Shown here piece by piece: positions 6,494 through 12,684 of a stretch of 12,684 bases of DNA. Made by a program: the position numbers and the translations under genes. This DNA is from Xanthobacteraceae bacterium (GTDB taxonomy: Bacteria > Pseudomonadota > Alphaproteobacteria > Rhizobiales > Xanthobacteraceae): assembly GCA_030037185.1 (NCBI GenBank), contig JASHRR010001272.1, positions 1 through 12,684 on the forward strand, given 5' to 3'. Under the pieces are notes generated by a model, which saw only the letters and a program-made list of their open reading frames with translations, did not search any database and was not told the DNA's origin. Each line of letters starts with the position of its first letter. Position 1 is the stretch's first letter.

Positions 6494-7213
6494 TCAGCTG
6501 GCCTTGTCGAGGTAAGCTTCGTAGAGGTCGGCATAAATCGTGACATTCTTTTCGGTATTGCCCGGCCAAATATCCTCAGCGCTGAAGCGAACGTCGTAGA
6601 CGGGCATGGCAGGGCCTATTCCGTCGGGCCCGGTCGATGTCAGATAAGCGTAGTTGCCCGGATAGACCGTAGCGATAATGCCCATGTGATTGCGCAGATA
6701 CCCTGGGAGTCGTGTGTGCTCGATGGTCGGGACATTCTTGACCAGGACTTTGTCGCCAACGCCGAAGCGGGGCTTGATGGTAGCCTGGCGCTTGGGCGAG
6801 TCGCCCTCTACCAGATAGGTGATAATGCGTTGATCGATCGCCGGATCGCCGCCGTTGACCGATGCCGAGGCGGAATTGCTCAGGATTTGCTCGGTGCGTG
6901 CGGCGAGCTCAGCTTCAGTGATGTAGCCCTTCTCGACGAAGTAACCGGAGATCCCGCCGAGCCACTTCTCGTAATAGCGGTATTTGAAATAATCGAACGG
7001 GTTGAGCGACTCGGCACCTTTGCGCAGGTCTGCCCAGGTCCAGACCGTGTTGAACTTGCTGGGCGTCGCAGGTAGTGGCAGCTGCGAACTGAGTGCCATC
7101 ATCGCGACGTGAATGCCGAAGATGCGCTTCTCCCAGGGCTCGACGAAGACGCGCTTCTCGAATGTCACGGGCCCGAGCCCTTCGAGGCCTCCAAGGGTAT
7201 GCTGCAGTTTCAT
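6494..7213 (-). CDS. nitrile hydratase beta subunit
   Basis: This 239-residue structural and active-site partner of the alpha subunit begins MKLQHTLGGLEGLGPV, matching the family's N-terminal HDxGGxxGxGPV pattern. It continues with EPWEKRIFGIHVAM and YRYYEKWLGGISGYFVEKGYI in the helical half. The C-terminal barrel shows FGVGDKVLVKN, TRLPGYLRNHMGIIATV and YDVRFSAEDIWPG. Length is normal for the family. AGGGG lies 5 bases before the ATG. It starts 27 bases after the GTPase stop and ends 39 bases before the alpha subunit, so the genes are co-transcribed. It has no signal peptide. If the alpha subunit is exported by Tat, beta would have to travel bound to it, as known for some Tat-exported hydrogenases; otherwise the complex stays inside. 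Confidence 0.93.
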   Translation of the reverse strand: MKLQHTLGGLEGLGPVTFEKRVFVEPWEKRIFGIHVAMMALSSQLPLPATPSKFNTVWTWADLRKGAESLNPFDYFKYRYYEKWLGGISGYFVEKGYITEAELAARTEQILSNSASASVNGGDPAIDQRIITYLVEGDSPKRQATIKPRFGVGDKVLVKNVPTIEHTRLPGYLRNHMGIIATVYPGNYAYLTSTGPDGIGPAMPVYDVRFSAEDIWPGNTEKNVTIYADLYEAYLDKAS

Positions 7214-7240
7214 AACATCCCCTACAATTGGGAGTTCGGT

Positions 7241-8236
7241 TCAGGAATTGGCAACCGGCTCATTAGGCAACCGCCGCAACGCGCCGACACGGCACTCGAG
7301 GAATCCGTCGCGTAGCGCTGCCTCTTCGAGATTTCTTCCGATGAAAACGAGTTCATTGAAACGGGGCTCGTTTATCTTCCATGGCTTGCCAGGTCGCCCG
7401 TCGAGAGTCATGTGGACCCCGTGAAAAACGAACCGCCGGGGTTCCTCCGAAAGATCGATGATTCCCTTGACCCGAAGCAGGTCCTTACCCCGCGCCTGGA
7501 CGAGCGCGTTGATCCAGCGGCTGAACCGCGTGACATCGATTGTCCCGCGTTCGCGAAGTGATACGCAGGCGATGTCGAGGTCGTGCTGATGGGTGCTGTC
7601 GAGGAGCAGTTCAGGGTCAAGTTTCAATGCATTCCGGAGATCGAACGCTCGCACGTCAAGCACCGCGGCAACGTCGATGCAGCAGCTCACCGTGCGATGT
7701 ATACGAGCGAGTGCGTTGAGGGATCGCAACAACCGACAACGCTCCGCAACATCCGGTTCCGAGACGAGATCGCTCTTGTTAAGGAGGATCACATCCGCGA
7801 ATGCAACCTGCTCGCGCGCCTGTTCGTTGTGCAATTGATCGACAATATGACGAGCGTCGGCGATCGCCACGATCGCGTCGAGCTCCGTGTGCGTTTTCAG
7901 CGTCTCGTCGAGAATAAATGATTGAATGATCGGCGCCGGATCCGCAAGGCCCGACGTCTCGATGACAATGCGGTCAATGGTTCGACCGCTGGCGATCAAG
8001 TTATTGACGGCGCGCGACAAATCTCCGCGCACGGTGCAGCAAATGCATCCGTTGTTCAGTTCAAGGATGTCTTCCTGAACATCGATTACGAGTTGGCCAT
8101 CGATGCCGACCTCGCCAAACTCGTTGACGATAACGGCAATCTTTTCCGTACCAGCAGTGGACAGGATGTGATTGAGCAAGGTGGTCTTTCCCGACCCGAG
8201 AAATCCTGTCAACACAGTCGTGACGATCTTGGGCAC
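7241..8236 (-). CDS. COG0523 (CobW/P47K family) metal-chaperone GTPase
   Basis: This 331-residue G3E-family GTPase probably assists metal insertion into the nitrile hydratase. It shows Walker A GFLGSGKTT (11-19), the metal-binding CxCC motif GCICC (C64, C66, C67), ETSGLADP (93-100), NKSD (153-156) and a CobW C-terminal domain with KPWKINEPRFNELVFIG. Homologues (P47K, Nha3) are known activators of iron nitrile hydratases; here the alpha subunit is cobalt type. The start is GTG at 8236, because an in-frame TGA lies 12 bases upstream; the ribosome site is weak. It is first in the operon, transcribed from the sigma-54 site 46 bases upstream. A role in cobalamin synthesis is possible in principle but is not supported by neighbours. 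Confidence 0.9.
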   Translation of the reverse strand: MPKIVTTVLTGFLGSGKTTLLNHILSTAGTEKIAVIVNEFGEVGIDGQLVIDVQEDILELNNGCICCTVRGDLSRAVNNLIASGRTIDRIVIETSGLADPAPIIQSFILDETLKTHTELDAIVAIADARHIVDQLHNEQAREQVAFADVILLNKSDLVSEPDVAERCRLLRSLNALARIHRTVSCCIDVAAVLDVRAFDLRNALKLDPELLLDSTHQHDLDIACVSLRERGTIDVTRFSRWINALVQARGKDLLRVKGIIDLSEEPRRFVFHGVHMTLDGRPGKPWKINEPRFNELVFIGRNLEEAALRDGFLECRVGALRRLPNEPVANS

Positions 8237-8292
8237 GATATTTGCTCAACCGGCATCACAAGGTGGTCGTTGATCTTCACCCAGTCAGCGAA

Positions 8293-8308
8293 AGCAAGCA
8301 CCGTGCCA
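8293..8308 (-). promoter_or_regulatory. sigma-54 (RpoN) promoter of the nitrile hydratase operon
   Basis: The minus strand reads TGGCACG, four bases (GTGC), TTGCT, which matches the sigma-54 core consensus at every specified position and gives the required GG-N10-GC spacing. A match of 12 fixed bases is expected about 0.002 times by chance in both strands of this window. Transcription would start near 8282, 46 bases before the GTG start codon of the GTPase gene. Confidence 0.75.
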
Positions 8309-8441
8309 TTGGTGGCACCCGATTTCCTGCCGTGCGTGCCAACCATGAAACGAATCCATTCGGGTCGACCCGTCTGCCGCACCCGGTGTCCGAGGACCCC
8401 GCATGACCCGGCATATAGATTGCTCCTGCCCCAGCGCGCGT

Positions 8442-8475
8442 GATGCTCGCGATGGGCGGGATCAAACCGAGCATC
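8442..8475. promoter_or_regulatory. inverted repeat, candidate enhancer-binding-protein site
   Basis: GATGCTCG (8442-8449) and CGAGCATC (8468-8475) are perfect inverted arms with an 18-base spacer. They lie about 160-193 bases upstream of the predicted sigma-54 transcription start, the distance at which bacterial enhancer-binding proteins usually bind. The arms do not match the NtrC or NifA consensus, so the cognate regulator is unknown. Confidence 0.35.
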
Positions 8476-8487
8476 GGGCATCTTCAA

Positions 8488-8501
8488 CCAAGGACCCTTG
8501 G
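8488..8501. promoter_or_regulatory. 14-base palindrome, candidate operator
   Basis: CCAAGG, AC, CCTTGG is a perfect dyad placed between the two divergent promoters, about 206-219 bases upstream of the operon's predicted start and 87 bases before the amidase start codon. It could serve either direction. Confidence 0.3.
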
Positions 8502-8529
8502 GCGAATTACAGAGGTCAGGCCCCCATTT

Positions 8530-8558
8530 TTGGCACGCCGGAAATTGGTGTATGGAAT
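8530..8558 (+). promoter_or_regulatory. weak sigma-70-like promoter for the amidase
   Basis: TTGGCA (8530-8535) and TGGAAT (8553-8558) are separated by 17 bases and match the housekeeping consensus at 5 and 4 of 6 positions. They lie about 30 bases before the amidase start codon. The TTGGCACG here also resembles a sigma-54 -24 box, but no GC doublet follows at the required spacing. Confidence 0.25.
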
Positions 8559-8587
8559 TCGCACGGTCAGTCTACTGGGAGCATGAT

Positions 8588-10159
8588 ATGAGCATCGGAT
8601 TTTGTGGTGTCCCTCATCGCCTGATTTTACTGACCGCCATATTTGGAATCTCCATCACGTTACCGGCAGCTTCGCAGTCCGCCGCCACCTTCGACGTCGT
8701 CGAGGCGACCATCGATGGCATTCAAGCAGCGATGCGATCGGGCGGATTGACCTGCACCAAACTCGTTCAAAGCTACCTCGATCGGATTGCAGCGTATGAT
8801 CAGTCTGGGCCTAAACTGAACGCTGTGCAGAACATCAACCCTCTTGCCCTGCGGCAAGCCGCCAATGTCGATGCCAAATTCACTACTCCGGGCGAGATCG
8901 CGCCACTTCACTGCGTCCCGGTCTTGCTGAAGGATCAAATCGAAACTGATTTCATGCCAACCACCTATGGTTCGGCGATGTTCAAGACGTTCGTGCCCAG
9001 GCGCAACGCTACCGTAGTGGAGCGGCTGCAGAGAGCCGGCGCCATCATCCTGGCAAAGACGAACATGGGAGAGTTCGCGGCGGGGGGGTCTGGCTCCGCC
9101 TTCGGTGACTGCCACAATGCCTATGATCCCGCTTATTTCGCTAGCGGGTCGTCCTGCGGCACCGGCATCGGTGTGGCGGCCAGCTACGGGGCGGTCGGAA
9201 TTGGCGAGGACACCGGAGGTTCGGTACGCGGACCGGCTTCGCACGAAAGCCTCGTCGGGCTGCGCCCAACAACCCCGCTGGTGAGCCGTTTTGGGATGAT
9301 GCCGGCATCACCGACGCGAGACACGATCGGACCGATTACACGCACCGTCAGGGATGCGGCTCTCGTGCTTGACGCAATCGCCGGCTACGACCCGAAGGAT
9401 CCTGTCACGGCAGCAAGTTATCGCCGAACTCCGGAATCCTACACGGCATTCCTACAGGACAACGGACTGCGTGGCATGCGTTTTGGCGTTATACGTCAGC
9501 CAATGGATAAGGACACCGATACCAATGCAGCGGACTACAAGGAGGTCCGCGCGATGATCGATCGAGTGGCCGGCGTGCTCAGGATGCGAGGCGCCGAGGT
9601 TATCGATCCGATCGAAATACCAAATTTGCTCCAGTTGCTCGAAGCGAGCGGCACTGGACGAACAAACATCTACGAAACCGAGCAGTCGATTAACGACTAT
9701 CTCGACCAACATCCCGACGCTCCCATTCGGACATTTAAGGCGATTGCCACCTCGCCGCTGCTGATCGAGGCACGGCGTCAGGCGATGATCTATGCGGTGG
9801 GGCATTTGCCGACTGAGCCGGCGTTCATGCTACAGCGTCAAACGCAGGAAGCCCTGCGCACGCAGGTCCTCAAAGTGATAGCAGATAACCGTCTCGACGC
9901 TTTCATCTATGCGACGTTCGACCATGCACCAGCGCGATTGCCGCGCTCTACCCGAGGCAACAACCGTCTATTGGCCCCGATCCTTGGCTATCCGGCCCTC
10001 GCCATGCCGGGAGGTTTTTCAAGCGACGGCCTCCCTCTGGGATTCGAATTTCTCGGCCTACCGTTCGCCGAGGGAACGCTGTTCAAAGCGGCGTACGATT
10101 ACGAGCAGTCTACAAAAATTCGCCGGCCGCCCGCCGTCACGCCGGCACTGACGAGGTGA
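8588..10159 (+). CDS. amidase-signature family amidase with Sec signal peptide
   Basis: This 523-residue enzyme probably hydrolyses amides to carboxylic acid and ammonia, the step after nitrile hydratase. The ATG at 8588 is preferred over one at 8498: GGGAG lies 6 bases upstream and a signal peptide follows (RLILLTAIFGISITLPAAS, likely cleaved near residue 30). The Lys-Ser-Ser triad is complete: K115 in VLLKDQ, cis-Ser S188 in SGSSCGTG and nucleophile S212 in DTGGSVR. The 24-residue gap between the two serines equals that in FAAH and malonamidase E2. Cys190 replaces the usual Gly after the serine pair. It is transcribed away from the nitrile hydratase operon, so the link is by adjacency and matching chemistry. 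GatA is excluded by the signal peptide and by the absence of gatB and gatC. The real substrate is unknown. Confidence 0.92.
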   Translation: MSIGFCGVPHRLILLTAIFGISITLPAASQSAATFDVVEATIDGIQAAMRSGGLTCTKLVQSYLDRIAAYDQSGPKLNAVQNINPLALRQAANVDAKFTTPGEIAPLHCVPVLLKDQIETDFMPTTYGSAMFKTFVPRRNATVVERLQRAGAIILAKTNMGEFAAGGSGSAFGDCHNAYDPAYFASGSSCGTGIGVAASYGAVGIGEDTGGSVRGPASHESLVGLRPTTPLVSRFGMMPASPTRDTIGPITRTVRDAALVLDAIAGYDPKDPVTAASYRRTPESYTAFLQDNGLRGMRFGVIRQPMDKDTDTNAADYKEVRAMIDRVAGVLRMRGAEVIDPIEIPNLLQLLEASGTGRTNIYETEQSINDYLDQHPDAPIRTFKAIATSPLLIEARRQAMIYAVGHLPTEPAFMLQRQTQEALRTQVLKVIADNRLDAFIYATFDHAPARLPRSTRGNNRLLAPILGYPALAMPGGFSSDGLPLGFEFLGLPFAEGTLFKAAYDYEQSTKIRRPPAVTPALTR

Positions 10160-10236
10160 ACCTATCGTAAGCCACCTTACCGCCGAGCAGTGCTCCCGTA
10201 AGTCAGCGCGATATTTGTTGGGATTTGCCGGGGCAC

Positions 10237-10271
10237 CTGGGACGACCGGCTTCTTTGACCGGTAGTCCTGG
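10237..10271 (+). terminator. hairpin after the amidase
   Basis: GACGACCGG (10241-10249) pairs with CCGGTAGTC (10259-10267) with one mismatch and a 9-base loop. Four more outer pairs, two of them G-U, extend the stem. It lies about 80 bases after the amidase stop and has no T-run, so function is uncertain. Confidence 0.3.
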
Positions 10272-10413
10272 AACCTGGAACCGACCGCAGCTCGTCGCCC
10301 CAAGAGCTTCCGCGCTGGCTGATGAGGACGACGCAAGGAGTGGCAGAGTCCCGACGCATCCTGTCGTCGAGGGTGTACGCGGGTTCTTCGCCAAGGCCTT
10401 ATACATTGAATCT

Positions 10414-10443
10414 GTCGGCGGGGAGCTGCCACTCCCCGCCGGC
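10414..10443 (-). terminator. strong hairpin after the phosphoesterase gene
   Basis: GTCGGCGGGGAG (10414-10425) and CTCCCCGCCGGC (10432-10443) form a 12-bp stem with one T-G pair and a 6-base loop (CTGCCA). It lies 28 bases past the stop codon of the minus-strand gene. No T-run follows on either strand, but the stem is long and GC-rich. Confidence 0.5.
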
Positions 10444-10471
10444 ACCTACGCACCTCTGGAATGGATTGCGA

Positions 10472-12684
10472 TCAGTGATCGTTGTCCACTTTATGATTCT
10501 GGTCTAGTGCCATCTTCGGATATGGCTGAGATCCCATCATGCCCTTCCAAAGCACCCTGTTGAACCGCGCTGTCGGAACGCGATCCGCATCCGAGAAGTC
10601 GAAAGCGGCCGTAACTCTCGCCCAGTATTTTGCGCTGTGCTTCGGCTTGACAATCGGCCCTTGCGCAAACCTCACAGCCTCATTCCCTTGCGCAAGCTGC
10701 AGCGTCGTCGTCAAGAGAACGCTCGAGGCTGCCGCCGTATAGCTCCAGGAGCCAAACGACTTGATGTCGAACACTTTTGACATCGGCCGCTGAAACGCCG
10801 TGTTCAAGTTGATGTGCGGCGTACCCAGCACGTCTTCAATGGTACGGAGCACATTGACCTGGCTGTAGTGGGTACTTACAACCGCACCCTTCTTTACATA
10901 CGGACCGACCACATAGGCTGTGGTGCGGTGCGAATCGACGTGGTCCGGACCATCCTGAGCGTCATCTTCCGTGATGAAGATCAGAGTATCGGCGGCATAC
11001 GGGCTGTGCGCGACGGCCTCGACCAGGCGACCGACAGCCAAGTCGTCGTCGGCCTGCTGCGCTTCCGGCGTGTTGACGCCTGCGAGCGCGGTGGAGAAGG
11101 ATCCCATGTGGTCGTGACTGACGCGAACCAGCGACAAGTTCGGCAGGTTGTAGTTGGCGAGGTAAATGTTGAACTCCCGCTTCCACTCGTTATAGCGCCA
11201 CAAATCCGGATAGTTTTGGTCGAAGCCGCGGAAGAAGAGGTCGGTCAGCGGGGCCAGGGAGGGCTTGAGCGGAGCGACCTGAATGATGTTGGCTGCGAAA
11301 GGATTAGATACCGGCGCTGCCTTCGTGCCGATGCTACCGACGTTATTTACGAGGGTCCCGTAGTTGCGAACGGTCCCGCCGGCCTGCAGCACGGCACCAA
11401 AGATATAGCCTTCCTGGGTGCCGAACGGCGCCTCGGAGGAGGCGTGGTTACTGGTGCCAGGCAACAAGTTGGCAGTACCGCCTGGCAGGTTCGCCGACCC
11501 ATTGCTGTAATTGGTGGTTCCGGCAAGTCCGGTCGCGGCATCGCGCTGAGCGGTGGTATCCCAGTTCACCGCCACATTGCGGTTCGATCCCTCGGGGCCA
11601 TAGGACAAACCGCGGTTGACGAATGCGTAATTGAGCCGTTCCGTAATCGTTTCTCCGTTGGTGATACGACCTTGCAATGCCCAGGACTGCCCGTTCATGC
11701 TGCTGTCGCTGGGGTCCGTGAAATTATCGAGCGTAACGAAATTCTTCGCCAGCGCGTGAAAGTTTGGCGTGATGGCCGAACCGAATTGGGTTAATGCAGG
11801 CTTGCCGTTGGAACCGTTGTTCAGGTCGCCCAGAATCTGGTCGAACGTGCGATTTTCCTTGATGACGTAGATCACATGCTTGATCCGCTGACGCAGAAAC
11901 CGCATGACCTCGTCCTCGACCGGTTCGGCGCTGTACATGTTGTTCTGGGCGACCGTGCGCGTCAGTGCCGGCAAGTCGGCTGAGGTCGGCACTGGCGCGC
12001 TGAGCAGGGAGGCGCGTTCTAATTGGAATTGATACTCCTTCGACGCGGCGGCGGCGGCCGCAGCGTTACCGCCCGGAGAGGTGATGTTGGTGATGAAAGC
12101 CGCACTGGCGGACAAGTCATCGGGATTCGGACCGGTGACGCTCTTGCCGTTGACGATGTAGATCCAGGTTCCATCGGCGCTGAACGTGACGTCATGCGGC
12201 TCGTAGGCCGTCGGGATGAGCCCGGCGACTTTGTTGGCGACCGGGCCGGTCAGGGGTATCACGGCGATCGAGTTCGCGCCGGCATTGACGGCATAGAGCG
12301 ATGTGCCATCCGGTGAGATCGTCACCGCAAAGGTCGCTGCGCCGGTGTAACGGGGCGTTTCACCACCAAAATCCTCGGCATGGTCCTCGTCACCAGCCAG
12401 AACACCGGCCAGAGCCCGCGCGTCGATCTTGTTACTGACTGCGTTCGTCGAAGTGTCGATAACTGCGATCTGGTCGGCGTTATCTTGCGCCACGTAGAGC
12501 TTTGACTGCGATGGATCGAGCGTCATCCCGAGGGCATTACCGTCGAGCTTTATCCGCTGGATCAAATGGGCCTCGGTGGGGGAGGAAATGTCGATAGCAA
12601 TGACTTCACGATCGCGATCGGACGACACATAGGCGATGCCATTGCCCTTTACGACCACCGCAAACCGCAAGGTGCCGCCGGCCC
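10472..12684 (-). CDS. YncE-like propeller / alkaline-phosphatase-fold phosphoesterase, 5' end missing
   Basis: The frame is still open at the right edge, so the start, and any signal peptide, lie outside the window; a TTG at 12670 is only an internal Leu codon. About 736 C-terminal residues are visible. The first third is a YVTN/YncE-type beta-propeller (repeats such as SKLYVAQDNADQIAVIDT, TSLYAVNAGANSIAVIP, TWIYIVNGKS). An alanine-rich linker leads to a phosphoesterase domain. ENRTFD (11840-11857) carries the likely nucleophile Thr. HDHMGSF, ITEDDAQDGPDHVDSHRT and NVLRTIEDVLG are typical of the phospholipase C/acid phosphatase AcpA group. This combination is known as bifunctional YncE/alkaline phosphatase family proteins, usually exported; the substrate is not established. 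It is convergent with the amidase and shows no tie to nitrile metabolism. Confidence 0.9.
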   Translation of the reverse strand, partial: AGGTLRFAVVVKGNGIAYVSSDRDREVIAIDISSPTEAHLIQRIKLDGNALGMTLDPSQSKLYVAQDNADQIAVIDTSTNAVSNKIDARALAGVLAGDEDHAEDFGGETPRYTGAATFAVTISPDGTSLYAVNAGANSIAVIPLTGPVANKVAGLIPTAYEPHDVTFSADGTWIYIVNGKSVTGPNPDDLSASAAFITNITSPGGNAAAAAAASKEYQFQLERASLLSAPVPTSADLPALTRTVAQNNMYSAEPVEDEVMRFLRQRIKHVIYVIKENRTFDQILGDLNNGSNGKPALTQFGSAITPNFHALAKNFVTLDNFTDPSDSSMNGQSWALQGRITNGETITERLNYAFVNRGLSYGPEGSNRNVAVNWDTTAQRDAATGLAGTTNYSNGSANLPGGTANLLPGTSNHASSEAPFGTQEGYIFGAVLQAGGTVRNYGTLVNNVGSIGTKAAPVSNPFAANIIQVAPLKPSLAPLTDLFFRGFDQNYPDLWRYNEWKREFNIYLANYNLPNLSLVRVSHDHMGSFSTALAGVNTPEAQQADDDLAVGRLVEAVAHSPYAADTLIFITEDDAQDGPDHVDSHRTTAYVVGPYVKKGAVVSTHYSQVNVLRTIEDVLGTPHINLNTAFQRPMSKVFDIKSFGSWSYTAAASSVLLTTTLQLAQGNEAVRFAQGPIVKPKHSAKYWARVTAAFDFSDADRVPTARFNRVLWKGMMGSQPYPKMALDQNHKVDNDH

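Larger units (their letters stand above)
8237..8587. other. divergent control region between the nitrile hydratase operon and the amidase
   Basis: These 351 bases separate two divergent transcription units. They hold the sigma-54 promoter for the operon (8293-8308), a short dyad overlapping its -24 end (GTGCC 8303-8307, GGCAC 8314-8318), two longer inverted repeats further upstream (8442-8475 and 8488-8501) and a weak sigma-70-like site facing the amidase (8530-8558). An open frame on the minus strand (8481 to 8209) spans the promoter and is probably not translated. Confidence 0.6.
10160..10471. other. convergent intergenic region
   Basis: The amidase and the phosphoesterase genes end facing each other across 312 bases. 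Two hairpins (10237-10271 and 10414-10443) can serve as terminators for the two directions. Overlapping small open frames show no recognisable motif. Confidence 0.5.

Noticed and set aside
8209..8487. A minus-strand open frame of about 90 codons overlapping the GTPase start (contains GRKSGATNGTVLAFADWVKIND)
   Set aside because: The sigma-54 promoter at 8293-8308 lies inside it, its start lacks a ribosome site, and I recognise no family. Translational coupling to the weak GTG start remains a small possibility.
8529..8548. TTGGCACG as a sigma-54 -24 box for the amidase
   Set aside because: No GC doublet occurs ten bases after the GG, and the nearest TTGG is about three bases too far. Sigma-54 is strict about this spacing.
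10814..11794. A long plus-strand frame (326 codons) opposite the phosphoesterase
   Set aside because: It is a shadow of the coding frame on the other strand, without a ribosome site or recognisable domain.
1..12684. CRISPR arrays, complete insertion sequences, prophage or toxin-antitoxin genes
   Set aside because: No regularly spaced repeats, transposase or recombinase motifs, or toxin-antitoxin families were seen on either strand.

Overview
The window looks like chromosomal DNA of a Bradyrhizobium-type alphaproteobacterium (Hyphomicrobiales). This is inferred from the GC-rich coding sequence, the families of the exported proteins, the tRNA, and the intergenic palindromes and dispersed repeat fragments. 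No 16S gene or taxonomic marker is present, so the genus is a guess. Nearly every recognisable protein acts outside the cytoplasm: five of the eight main genes carry, or are expected to carry, an export signal.

Layout: (1) 1-117 may be the tail of a gene entering from the left. (2) 118-584 is non-coding, with an AT-rich block holding a nested dyad. (3) 585-2303 (+) is a Sec-exported PQQ-dependent alcohol dehydrogenase with the DYD motif associated with lanthanide-dependent enzymes. (4) 2304-3297 is a gene-poor repeat mosaic, followed by a frameshifted small gene (3298-3480, -) and tRNA-Thr(CGT) (3541-3616, -). (5) 3978-4892 (-) is a secreted protein of unknown function with its own sigma-54-like promoter. 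(6) 5289-8236 (-) is a four-gene operon in the order COG0523 GTPase, nitrile hydratase beta, nitrile hydratase alpha (cobalt type), accessory protein. It is preceded by a near-consensus sigma-54 promoter at 8293-8308. (7) 8588-10159 (+), divergent from the operon, is an amidase-signature enzyme with a Sec signal peptide. (8) 10472-12684 (-) is a YncE-like propeller/phosphoesterase protein cut off by the window edge.

The main story is a nitrile-to-amide-to-acid-plus-ammonia module that appears to be exported. The nitrile hydratase alpha subunit has a twin-arginine signal peptide, which is unexpected for a family known mainly as cytoplasmic. The beta subunit has no signal. The divergent amidase has its own Sec signal. 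A consistent model is that the GTPase and the p14K-like accessory protein load cobalt in the cytoplasm. The folded alpha-beta complex would then leave by Tat, with beta carried along, and hydrate nitriles in the periplasm, where the amidase completes the reaction. The sigma-54 promoter suggests activation by an enhancer-binding protein, possibly linked to nitrogen status. These last points are inference from sequence.
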